A stretch of DNA of 8,026 nt, taken from assembly GCA_017745135.1 (NCBI GenBank), contig JAGIAB010000133.1, positions 1-8,026 of the forward strand, in the 5' to 3' direction. Position 1 is the stretch's first letter. Every line of letters starts with the position of its first letter. The notes under the pieces are model-generated. The model was not told the DNA's origin. It was given only the letters and a program-made list of their open reading frames with translations, and did no database searches. Both the position numbers and the translations under genes were made by a program. The stretch comes from Flavisolibacter sp. GTDB taxonomy: Bacteria; Bacteroidota; Bacteroidia; Chitinophagales; Chitinophagaceae. Positions 1 to 6,239 of this stretch are shown piece after piece.

Positions 1-941
1 GTTCCTGCTATTCCGGCTTCGTTGGTAACACAAAAGCGACCTTCAAACAGCGCATGAAGTAATTTAAGTTTTACTCCCGTGGAATTAAAAGAGGGAAGGA
101 CATTAATATGCGCCCCTGTGATCAATTCAGACAACTCCTGATCGGAAGGATTTTCAATTAATTTAAGATTTAGATTCGCAGGTAACCGGCCTTTTAATGC
201 ACTTGCATTTTTACCTGCAATAATAAAAGGGAAGTCTATCCGGGAAAAAATCTTTTCTGCCAACCACAATGCTGCTCTGCCATTTTCAGAAATAGCAAGA
301 TTACCATGATACAAACAGTAATGACCTTTGCCTGTTAAAGAATGAATGGTTTGCCAGGGCAAGAAACAGGGAAGAAAGACGCCTTTTTTTTGATGGTATT
401 TTTTTTCAAATTTTTCTTTGTCCTTTTCGGAAACAAAAACAAATGTCGGTTCCTTTGAAAGCTTTTTTTGATAATGAGACAGAAGTAAAGATTCGTAAGA
501 AAAATAAAGATTTTTAAAAACGTTTTGTTCGTTTTGTTGAAGTTGCCTGTAATATTCAGCTTCGTCATTGTGAACGCGGACTATGATTTTCCTGTTTCCC
601 AGGTAAGGAATAATTCCGGTGCAATGAATGCCTTCCAGTAAAACCGGATAATCATCACGTCTTAAGCGATCGATCAGTTTTGATTCAATTCTTGACGAAA
701 CAATGTAGGGCTTTAGTGCAGATAAAGATTTCAGAAAACCGGTTCGCTTGTATTTATTAATTTCTAAGCAGTAAGGCTCCAATCCCTCATGTCCGCGGCC
801 TTCTTTATAATCGAAATAATGGAGAATAATTTTTTTACCAAGATTCGCCAATGCAGGTACTTTGTAAAAAAGATCGAAGGCACCACCGTAATCGGGTGGG
901 GAAGGTGCGGTCAGAGAAACGATATGTAGAAATTCACTCAA
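1..941 (-). CDS. GT-B fold glycosyltransferase (GT4-like), C-terminus cut off by window edge
   Basis: Probable cytoplasmic or membrane-associated sugar transferase of surface-polysaccharide synthesis. The frame is open for 313 codons and leaves the window at base 1, so roughly the last 50 residues are missing. Visible marks: a GT-B N-terminal loop TAPSPPDYGG (residues 11-20), RVHNDEAEYYRQL (about 122-134), VFVSEKD (168-174), a second Rossmann half opening with YHGNL..EN (211-220), IAGKNAS (241-247), and a nucleotide-sugar-binding segment NSTGVKLKLLHALFEG (286-301). The only usable start is TTG at 941-939: no in-frame ATG or GTG lies near the N-terminus, the frame contains no methionine at all, and the TTG lies one base after the stop of the upstream glycosyltransferase. 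This suggests translational coupling. Donor and acceptor sugars cannot be read from the sequence. The family is confident, the exact start a little less so. Confidence 0.87.
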   Translation of the reverse strand, partial: MSEFLHIVSLTAPSPPDYGGAFDLFYKVPALANLGKKIILHYFDYKEGRGHEGLEPYCLEINKYKRTGFLKSLSALKPYIVSSRIESKLIDRLRRDDYPVLLEGIHCTGIIPYLGNRKIIVRVHNDEAEYYRQLQQNEQNVFKNLYFSYESLLLSHYQKKLSKEPTFVFVSEKDKEKFEKKYHQKKGVFLPCFLPWQTIHSLTGKGHYCLYHGNLAISENGRAALWLAEKIFSRIDFPFIIAGKNASALKGRLPANLNLKLIENPSDQELSELITGAHINVLPSFNSTGVKLKLLHALFEGRFCVTNEAGIAG

Positions 942-942
942 C

Positions 943-2043
943 TTAAAAAATTTGCTGATAGTATTGAAGTAACTTTTTTTCTTCGTTTTGCCAGTTGTAA
1001 ACCTTTCGTGCTTCCAGGCAGTTCGCTCTTAATTTATCCTGAAGTTCATCATCATTCAATAAAGAATTAATGGCTTTAGCAATTGATTGCGAAGACAGGT
1101 CGTCGATTAAAACAGCTACTTCAAATTGTTCATTAATTTTTTTGTAGGCCGGATAGTCAACACAAACCTGGGGAATGCCTGCCTGTATATAATCGAAGAA
1201 ACGGTTTCCCAATGAATAATAATTATTCAATCCATTGTTTTCAAAGAGTGTTATTCCCATTAAAGCTTTAGAGGTGATGGATTTGAGTTCGTGAGGTAAT
1301 ATTTTTCCTTTCAAAATTACTTTATCATCTAAAGCATATTTTTCAATGAGCTTTTTGCATTCATCATAAAAATTACCATTGCCATAAATCCAGAAAGGAC
1401 AATCAATCCATTGAAAAGCTGGTATCAGCGTTTCAAAACTCCTTCCATGATTTACGGCGCCCTGGTAAATAATGAAATTTTGTTTTTCCGTGTCAATAGT
1501 ATTCTGTAAAAACGGAACATTCATAATCACTTCATAGCTTACCTTATAGTCGTCGTTCAATATTTTTTGAATGGGATGATTGACCGTATAGCCGTACCGG
1601 AACTTAGGTACAGCAAATTTTTCAATCCTTTTCCAGAATTTATAAATGGAAGGCCTTGTCACCACTTCTTTCATCTCGCAAAACAGTTCATGGGCATCAT
1701 ACACTCTCTTTTTTCTTCGAATGACAGAAGCAAAATAACAAGGCACGATGGTATCTAAATCAATCGCACAAATGAGATCTGATTTTTGAAAGAGAAGGAA
1801 AAAGAAAAGCCTGACATTGTATTCCACATAAAAAACTTTCCCTTTCTCAAAAAAACAAGATAAGCGCTTTTGTTTATAGGGTTGCGTTGATAATGGGAGG
1901 GAGGTTTTCAGTTTTCTGCCTACGAGCAAAACAGTGTAGCCATTTTTTTGTAAAGAAGTGCAGATACGGATCATCCGTTGATCGAAATTGAGATCATTGG
2001 TAACGGCAAATACCAGTTTTTTAGATTTCTTCTGTTGCGGCAT
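943..2043 (-). CDS. GT-B fold glycosyltransferase (group 1 / GT4-like)
   Basis: A 366-residue predicted sugar transferase, normal length for this group. The N-terminal Rossmann half has TNDLNFDQR (residues 15-23), a form common in Bacteroidota glycosyltransferases, and VYDAHELF (about 114-121). The C-terminal half begins near IIYQGAVNHGRS (about 191-202), continues with WIYGNGN (about 218-224), and carries the donor-binding segment from E268 to G289, including GLNNYYSLGNRFFDYIQAG. The frame can be extended to a TTG at 2055, but ATG at 2043 is the better start: it gives MPQQKKSKK just before the first beta strand. This start overlaps the 3' end of the dehydrogenase gene by 23 bp, so the two are very probably co-transcribed and translationally coupled. 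No Shine-Dalgarno sequence is visible. No signal peptide or membrane segment is evident. Substrate specificity is unknown. Confidence 0.9.
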   Translation of the reverse strand: MPQQKKSKKLVFAVTNDLNFDQRMIRICTSLQKNGYTVLLVGRKLKTSLPLSTQPYKQKRLSCFFEKGKVFYVEYNVRLFFFLLFQKSDLICAIDLDTIVPCYFASVIRRKKRVYDAHELFCEMKEVVTRPSIYKFWKRIEKFAVPKFRYGYTVNHPIQKILNDDYKVSYEVIMNVPFLQNTIDTEKQNFIIYQGAVNHGRSFETLIPAFQWIDCPFWIYGNGNFYDECKKLIEKYALDDKVILKGKILPHELKSITSKALMGITLFENNGLNNYYSLGNRFFDYIQAGIPQVCVDYPAYKKINEQFEVAVLIDDLSSQSIAKAINSLLNDDELQDKLRANCLEARKVYNWQNEEKKLLQYYQQIF

Positions 2044-3022
2044 AAATTTTTTCAATGATGTCTACAGTTGCAATGGCATCCTTGGCCTGGAGTAAACTAC
2101 CATTTCCATTTAATGAAAGGATCAGATCATCGTATACTTTATGATGATTGCTCATGGAGCCCTGGTAAAATCCATAATCATTTGCTGAAGGAGAGCTAAG
2201 CAATTCAGGCTTTGGCTGACCTTCCACCTGGTGCCATTCCAGAGTATTTAAATATTGCCCGCCGATTTTGACGCTGCCTTTCTCGCCAAAAATGGAAAGG
2301 GAACCTTCAAGATTTTTAGAGTAACTGTTAATGGAATAATTCAACGTTCCTATTGCGCCTGATTTCATTTTAAGAATGGCTGCACCGGTATCTTCTATCT
2401 CAAAATCCGAACGGTTGCCGTAAGTCTGCTTGTAACCCTTCACCTCATCAACGTCTCCTAAAAGCCAGTGCAAAAGATCAATAAAATGGCTGAACTGGGT
2501 ATACAAAATGCCTCCGTCAAGTTCTTTTGTTCCTTTCCAGCTATTTAAATAATAAGCCTGCGGCCGGTTCCAAAAACAATTGATCCCAAAGCTGAAAATC
2601 TTTCCCAATTTATTTTCTTCAAGAAGCTTTTTCAAATGTTGAACAGGTTCGTTATACCGGTTCTGTTTCACCACAAAAATTTTTCTTTGCACTTCTTCAG
2701 CGGTATTCACCATTTTGTATCCTTCAGCAGTTGTAAGGCACATTGGCTTTTCGCAAAGAACATGTTTGCCTGCATTTAAAGACTTTATCGTGTGCTCTGC
2801 ATGCAGTCCGTTTGGCGTACATACTACTATTATGTCGGTAGCGATTTCGTCCTTTAAAAGATCATCAATATTGTAATAGGGTTTTGCGTTGTATTTCGAA
2901 GCCATGCTATCGGCTTTCTCATGAACAACATCACAAACAGCAGTAAGCCTTCCAATCCTGTTTATATTTTCGGCATGACGGCTTGAAATATTTCCGCAAC
3001 CAACAAGTGCAAACTTGTACAT
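2021..3022 (-). CDS. Gfo/Idh/MocA family NAD(P)-dependent sugar dehydrogenase, possibly WbpB/WlbA-like
   Basis: A 333-residue oxidoreductase, full length for the family. It starts at ATG 3022 directly with the dinucleotide-binding strand, FALVGCGNIS (residues 4-13, GxGxxS type). D31 at the end of the second strand favours NAD over NADP by family rule. CEKPM (90-94) holds the conserved Lys92. QNRYN (120-124) and SWKG (161-164) precede GGILYTQFSHFIDLLHWLLG (170-189), where His179 and Asp182 occupy the usual HxxD catalytic positions. The EKP, QNRYN, SWKG and HFxDLL pattern recalls WbpB/WlbA enzymes, which oxidise C3 of UDP-N-acetylglucosaminuronic acid on the way to diamino-uronic sugars. The two glycosyltransferases following it fit that setting, but the partner aminotransferase and acetyltransferase are not in view, so the specific reaction is inference. 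It is the first gene of a three-gene unit. Confidence 0.92.
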   Translation of the reverse strand: MYKFALVGCGNISSRHAENINRIGRLTAVCDVVHEKADSMASKYNAKPYYNIDDLLKDEIATDIIVVCTPNGLHAEHTIKSLNAGKHVLCEKPMCLTTAEGYKMVNTAEEVQRKIFVVKQNRYNEPVQHLKKLLEENKLGKIFSFGINCFWNRPQAYYLNSWKGTKELDGGILYTQFSHFIDLLHWLLGDVDEVKGYKQTYGNRSDFEIEDTGAAILKMKSGAIGTLNYSINSYSKNLEGSLSIFGEKGSVKIGGQYLNTLEWHQVEGQPKPELLSSPSANDYGFYQGSMSNHHKVYDDLILSLNGNGSLLQAKDAIATVDIIEKIYAATEEI

Positions 3023-3026
3023 GGAT

Positions 3027-3034
3027 CAAAAATA
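3027..3034 (-). promoter_or_regulatory. Candidate Bacteroidota -7 box (TATTTTTG) for the polysaccharide operon
   Basis: The minus strand reads TATTTTTG, an exact match to TAnnTTTG, four bases before the dehydrogenase ATG and just after the terminator of the upstream receptor gene. No convincing -33 TTG sits at normal spacing; the nearest TTG is 24 bases upstream, inside the terminator stem. If used, transcription would begin at or almost at the start codon. Confidence 0.4.
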
Positions 3035-3042
3035 GTCAGTGT

Positions 3043-3072
3043 AAAATAAAAAGCCCCGCAATATTGCGGGGC
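3043..3072 (-). terminator. Rho-independent terminator of the TonB-dependent receptor-like gene
   Basis: A perfect 20-bp palindrome, GCCCCGCAATATTGCGGGGC (3053-3072), lies 22 bp beyond the receptor stop codon. On the minus strand it is followed at once by TTTTTATTTT. The very GC-rich stem plus U-tract is a textbook intrinsic terminator for minus-strand transcription. It separates the receptor gene from the polysaccharide operon, so that operon needs its own promoter or some readthrough. Confidence 0.92.
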
Positions 3073-3094
3073 CAAAAATTATCTAATGTTGTGT

Positions 3095-5755
3095 TTAGAA
3101 ATTACCCATGTCCATATTTACATTATTTTCTGCTCTGGTGTTCTTACGCTTGAACAGGTTAGAGTCATATTTCCCAAATCTCCAGTTGAAATTCAAACGA
3201 AGCACCTGGGCATCTCTTCTGCGCCAGGAATCCTGGATGAAAAATGAAGATTGAGTGTGGGCATCATATTTCCTTGTTTTGAAAATATCGTTCACACTTA
3301 AAGTAAGAGAACCTCTTCTTTCTTTAAGAAATTCGAAACGCACAGCAGCATCTACTCCATAATTGGGACGAATGAATCCTTGTGAAGCAGACATGCCGCC
3401 TCCGAACATTCCTCCACCGCCGAAGCCACCGCCTCCGCCGCCACCGCGACCACCACCGCCTCCGCCAAAGCCGCCAAAGCCGCCACCACCACCGGGAGAC
3501 GAAACAACTTTAGACTGGTAATCACCGGAAAGTTGTAATGAAAAATTTTTCGGTAAACGGAAAGTGTTATTGATCTTAACGAAATAGCTTACAAATTGAT
3601 CAGAACTCGGTTCATTGTTCAAATCAATTTTAGAAGTGAACAAATTTAAGTTGCTGGTAAGGTCCCAGAACTTAGTGATCTTGTTCCGGCCGGTTAATTC
3701 CAAACCTGTAATATAACTCCTGTTAGCGTTAATATATGTGCTCACCGGCATGGTACTATCGTAAGCCTCTACGTGTTCCAATTGCAGAAACCTTGTGATC
3801 AGATCATTGGTATTCTTGAAATAAAGCGAAGCAATAAAATTATCCCTGTTCTTGAACGTATGCGAATAAGCTAACTCAATTGAATTGGTAAATTCAGGTT
3901 TTAGGGCAGGATTGCCATGACTGATGTTAAGTGAATCGGAGATGTCAACAAATGGAAACAGTTGCCAAAAGCCAGGTCGGTTGATCCTTCTGCTATAATT
4001 CAATTGCAAATCGTTGTGGTCATTAATTTTCTGGCTTAAGAAAACACTTGGAAAGAGGCTGATTGGAAAATCAATATCGAACCTTTCGTTTTTGTTCACA
4101 AGGTTTCCTTTATACGTTGAACTTTCTGCTCTAAGGCCAAGTTGATAACCAAAATTTTTGATTTTGCTGGAGTAATTTACATAAGCAGCATACACCTGGT
4201 CTCTGCTGTTATAAACGATGTTCTGAGCAACAATGGGAACTTTTATTCCATTTCCATCTATAATGAAATAATCGGTAGCGTTATTTACTTTTCGTATAGA
4301 CGTTCTTGCGCCAAGCTCCAGCTTTGACTTATCAGAAAGAGGATTGGCATAATCGGTTTGAACAATCAGATTATCATTATTGCCGTTTCCAAACTGTTGT
4401 TGCACGTATGTACGATCAAATACGTTACCCGGAAGATTATAATAATTAGAAGTGATCAGGTTATTATTCTCATTCTTTCCCTTGTTGTAAGTAGCGTCGA
4501 ATGTCCATTCATGTCCGGCTTTTGGAAAATTGTGTTTGAAACTAAGCTGAGAACTCTGATTCCTGAAAATATTGTCGGAATTAGATCTCCTTTCCTGTAA
4601 ATTATCATCTGAGTCATTGCTGGTAGTATCAGTATAGATAAGACTCCTTGAAGTAGGATTCATATCACCCTTCATAAAGTTCTGTGTAATCGAAAGGGTA
4701 TTTCGGTTGTCAATAAAATAATCAATACCAAAACGGGCAAAACCAAACCATCCTTGCATGGTACTGTTATCCTGCTGTAATGAATTGTTTGGTTTTAATC
4801 CGAGCATACTTCTGCTGGTTTCACCGCTACCAAGAGATTTCCTCTGGTTGTAATTGACGTTAGCAAAGAAGTTAACCTTGTTTTGGCGAATATTAATGTC
4901 TCCACCAAGACCAACTCTTGCTCTTGAATCAACATTTGCTCTAAGGTTTCCGCTGTATCCAACTCTCTTATTCTTTTTCATTACAAGATTAAGAATACCT
5001 GCCGTTCCGCCGGAAGCATCAAACTTGGCAGAGGGATTGGTGATGATCTCTACACTCTCGATGGCATCAGCAGGAATTTGATCCAATGTAAGGTTGGTTG
5101 GTCTGCCATCGACAAAGATCTGAGGAGAAGCATTGCGCAGGGTCACGTTCCCATCAATATCAACATTTACAGATGGAACGTTTTTCATGATGTCCGTTGC
5201 AGTTCCTCCCGCAGAAACAATGTTTTTATCTACATTAAAAACTTTACGATCGATACCTAACTGTAATAACGGTTTTGTAGCAGTAACCGTTACGTTACCT
5301 AAAACCTGGTTGTCAACTTCAAGTTTAATATTACCAAGATCTTTGTCTAATGCGCCAAGCATGGCTGAAGCATCTCCATTAGCCGCTCCGTTTCGATTAG
5401 GCATTTCGAAAGCCACATCTTTCTCGATGGTTTTATAACCAATCCCGGAAATTCTCAATTTATATCTTCCAAAAAGAGGAACATTTTCAACACTGAAATC
5501 ACCTGTGTTTGATGTGAGCATTCCACCAACAACAGCTTCCTTAGGTTGTTTGGTGGCACTATCCATTTTTGTAGTAACTAATAAAACGGATACGGCTTCA
5601 ATTCCTTTGTTGGCAGCATCTACAATCTTCCCATAAAATCTTCCCTGGGGTGCCTGTCCCTGCTGCATCGCATTTCTTTGAAAACCTCCCGGCATCTGTC
5701 CAAATGAAACGAGCACAATAGCGCTAAACATAGCCAAGGTATAAACTTTCTTCAT
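3095..5755 (-). CDS. TonB-dependent receptor-like outer-membrane beta-barrel protein with CarboxypepD_reg-like domain
   Basis: An 886-residue outer-membrane protein. Residues 1-20 form a signal peptide (MKK..., a hydrophobic stretch ending FGQ). About 38-145 is a carboxypeptidase-regulatory-like Ig domain (GRFYGKIVDAANKGIEAVSV). About 150-262 is the plug (VTVTATKP, then IFVDGRPTNLTLDQIPADAIESVEI, shown here only in part as IFVDGRP and AIESVEIITNPSAKFD). The remainder is a barrel of the OMP_b-brl_3 type, with aromatic strands such as LNYSRRINRPGFWQLFPF and an end region LRLNFNWRFGKYD. Residues 755-787 are almost pure glycine. The frame extends to TTG at 5785, but ATG 5755 is chosen because it starts the signal peptide and because the TTG lies inside the -7 promoter box. 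It has its own promoter and terminator, so it is monocistronic. No SusD gene is adjacent, so it does not look like a SusC/SusD pair. The imported ligand, if any, is unknown. Confidence 0.93.
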   Translation of the reverse strand: MKKVYTLAMFSAIVLVSFGQMPGGFQRNAMQQGQAPQGRFYGKIVDAANKGIEAVSVLLVTTKMDSATKQPKEAVVGGMLTSNTGDFSVENVPLFGRYKLRISGIGYKTIEKDVAFEMPNRNGAANGDASAMLGALDKDLGNIKLEVDNQVLGNVTVTATKPLLQLGIDRKVFNVDKNIVSAGGTATDIMKNVPSVNVDIDGNVTLRNASPQIFVDGRPTNLTLDQIPADAIESVEIITNPSAKFDASGGTAGILNLVMKKNKRVGYSGNLRANVDSRARVGLGGDINIRQNKVNFFANVNYNQRKSLGSGETSRSMLGLKPNNSLQQDNSTMQGWFGFARFGIDYFIDNRNTLSITQNFMKGDMNPTSRSLIYTDTTSNDSDDNLQERRSNSDNIFRNQSSQLSFKHNFPKAGHEWTFDATYNKGKNENNNLITSNYYNLPGNVFDRTYVQQQFGNGNNDNLIVQTDYANPLSDKSKLELGARTSIRKVNNATDYFIIDGNGIKVPIVAQNIVYNSRDQVYAAYVNYSSKIKNFGYQLGLRAESSTYKGNLVNKNERFDIDFPISLFPSVFLSQKINDHNDLQLNYSRRINRPGFWQLFPFVDISDSLNISHGNPALKPEFTNSIELAYSHTFKNRDNFIASLYFKNTNDLITRFLQLEHVEAYDSTMPVSTYINANRSYITGLELTGRNKITKFWDLTSNLNLFTSKIDLNNEPSSDQFVSYFVKINNTFRLPKNFSLQLSGDYQSKVVSSPGGGGGFGGFGGGGGGRGGGGGGGFGGGGMFGGGMSASQGFIRPNYGVDAAVRFEFLKERRGSLTLSVNDIFKTRKYDAHTQSSFFIQDSWRRRDAQVLRLNFNWRFGKYDSNLFKRKNTRAENNVNMDMGNF
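3395..3493 (-). repeat. Glycine-rich low-complexity segment in the receptor barrel
   Basis: This encodes residues 755-787 of the receptor: 27 glycines in 33 positions, broken only by F760, F763, R770, F778, M783 and F784. Glycine codons are a mixture of GGC, GGT and GGA with no single repeated unit, so the tract looks kept for its protein composition, not freshly made by slippage. It lies between two predicted barrel strands; the next turn (KERRGS) is short, so by the usual rule of long outer loops and short inner turns this should be an extracellular loop. Confidence 0.85.
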
Positions 5756-5782
5756 TGCGTGTTTGGTTTGTTGTTTCGGCGC

Positions 5783-5790
5783 CAAAGGTA
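5783..5790 (-). promoter_or_regulatory. Candidate -7 box (TACCTTTG) of the receptor gene
   Basis: The minus strand reads TACCTTTG, an exact TAnnTTTG match, 27 bases before ATG 5755. Expected transcription start is about 5-8 bases downstream, giving a leader of roughly 20 A/C-rich bases (GAAACAACAAACCAAACACG) with no Shine-Dalgarno sequence. No TTG is seen at the -33 position. The box includes the upstream TTG codon and so argues against a start at 5785. Confidence 0.6.
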
Positions 5791-5818
5791 ACAGTGTGGT
5801 GGTGGCTTACATATTGCT

Positions 5819-5834
5819 GTTAACTATAATTAAC
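5819..5834 (-). promoter_or_regulatory. Near-perfect 16-bp palindrome upstream of the receptor promoter (candidate activator site)
   Basis: GTTAACTATAATTAAC (plus strand) matches its reverse complement except at one symmetric pair. Its near edge lies 28 bp upstream of the receptor -7 box, about -42 to -57 from the expected transcription start. That is where an activator would bind, and the promoter lacks a clear -33 element. AT-rich DNA yields such palindromes by chance, so this is only a candidate. Confidence 0.3.
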
Positions 5835-5904
5835 GTAGAATTGATGAACGGCAAACAGCCTTGAAATGAATATAGAATCAAGCAACCGACGTGAGTCAAC
5901 CAAT

Positions 5905-5937
5905 AAAAAAAGCCTCATAATAAATGAGGCTTTTTTT
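5905..5937 (-). terminator. Intrinsic terminator of the tRNA-His unit (structurally bidirectional)
   Basis: The stem GCCTCAT (5912-5918) / ATGAGGC (5924-5930) has a 5-nt loop, with seven A before and seven T after it. On the minus strand it begins right after the tRNA 3' end and finishes in TTTTTTT, so it should end tRNA transcription. The mirrored tracts would also work on the plus strand, but no plus-strand gene that needs it is visible upstream. Confidence 0.9.
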
Positions 5938-5938
5938 G

Positions 5939-6013
5939 GGTGGCTAACCGGGCTCGAACCGGCGACCCTCAGAACCACAATCTGATGCTCTAACCAACTG
6001 AGCTACAGCCACC
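5939..6013 (-). tRNA. tRNA-His (anticodon GTG)
   Basis: The minus strand folds into a full cloverleaf: acceptor GTGGCTG / TAGCCAC (one G-U pair), T8 A9, D stem GCTC / GAGC, anticodon stem TCAGA / TCTGA with loop TTGTGGT (anticodon GTG), T stem GCCGG / CCGGT with loop TTCGAGC. An extra G at -1 opposite C73 is the histidine identity element and is present here at 6013 and 5939. The CCA tail is not fully encoded and must be added after transcription. A candidate -7 box lies just upstream and a terminator follows directly, so it appears to be transcribed alone. Confidence 0.97.
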
Positions 6014-6023
6014 GTGTGTGGCG

Positions 6024-6031
6024 CAAAAATA
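6024..6031 (-). promoter_or_regulatory. Candidate -7 box (TATTTTTG) of tRNA-His
   Basis: The minus strand reads TATTTTTG, an exact TAnnTTTG match, ten bases before the tRNA 5' end. This would leave a leader of only a few bases for RNase P to remove. The -33 region is a T-rich run without a clear TTG. Confidence 0.55.
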
Positions 6032-6082
6032 ATGAAATGAAATTGAAAAAAATTCTTTCACACAAAATCAATCACAACATTT

Positions 6083-6198
6083 TTTGTAAACCCAAAACTC
6101 TGAATTTGTTTTGGCATCTTTATAGCAATGATTTAACGTAGATAAACATTCATTAATGAAAATTTTCCGCCTGTCAAAAACGTTTGTTAAACCAAAAC
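6083..6198 (+). repeat. Imperfect 16-bp direct repeat and small hairpin upstream of the protease gene
   Basis: TTTGTAAACCCAAAAC (6083-6098) and TTTGTTAAACCAAAAC (6183-6198) agree at 14 of 16 positions and lie exactly 100 bp apart. The first copy overlaps a perfect 7-bp inverted repeat, CCAAAAC (6092-6098) / GTTTTGG (6108-6114), with a 9-nt loop and no following T-tract. A 12-bp palindrome, TTCATTAATGAA, lies between the copies at 6149-6160. This non-coding stretch between tRNA-His and the protease holds no gene that I can support. The repeats could be regulator sites or chance in AT-rich DNA. Confidence 0.3.
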
Positions 6199-6204
6199 AT
6201 AAAA

Positions 6205-6239
6205 CTTTCAAAGCCTTTATTTTGAATTAAATTTGAAAG
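6205..6239 (+). promoter_or_regulatory. Inverted repeat spanning the protease core promoter (candidate operator)
   Basis: A perfect 8-bp inverted repeat, CTTTCAAA (6205-6212) and TTTGAAAG (6232-6239), is separated by 19 bp. The right arm shares TTTG with the -7 box and the left arm sits where the -33 element should be. A dimeric regulator bound here would cover the promoter. No regulator is known from this window, and the sequence may be coincidental. Confidence 0.3.
6228..6235 (+). promoter_or_regulatory. Candidate -7 box (TAAATTTG) of the protease gene
   Basis: TAAATTTG exactly matches TAnnTTTG and lies six bases before ATG 6242. A start site the usual few bases downstream would fall at or next to that ATG, making the message leaderless there, or leaving about 30 bases of leader if ATG 6266 or 6272 is used. 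No TTG is seen at -33. Confidence 0.45.

Noticed and set aside
335..568. Lysine-rich 77-codon minus-strand frame
   Set aside because: It lies wholly inside the partial glycosyltransferase in another frame; the larger frame has clear family motifs and this one has none.
2044..2055. Four-codon N-terminal extension of the first glycosyltransferase to a TTG
   Set aside because: ATG at 2043 is available and lies just before the first strand of the fold. The extension adds only MKKF and a rarer start codon.
3395..3493. Possible microsatellite or phase-variable repeat
   Set aside because: The unit is a mixture of GGC, GGT and GGA codons with interruptions, not an exact tandem repeat, and its unit size would not shift the frame.
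4142..5438. Several plus-strand frames of 60-101 codons opposite the receptor gene
   Set aside because: They are antisense shadows of a well-supported barrel protein and show no recognisable domain.
5756..5785. Ten-codon N-terminal extension of the receptor to a TTG
   Set aside because: It would put a hydrophilic stretch before a normal signal peptide, and the TTG lies within the -7 promoter box, upstream of the expected transcript start.
5866..5985. Plus-strand frame of about 39 codons beginning MNIESSNRR
   Set aside because: It runs through the terminator hairpin and antisense into tRNA-His, and has no ribosome-binding site or recognised domain.
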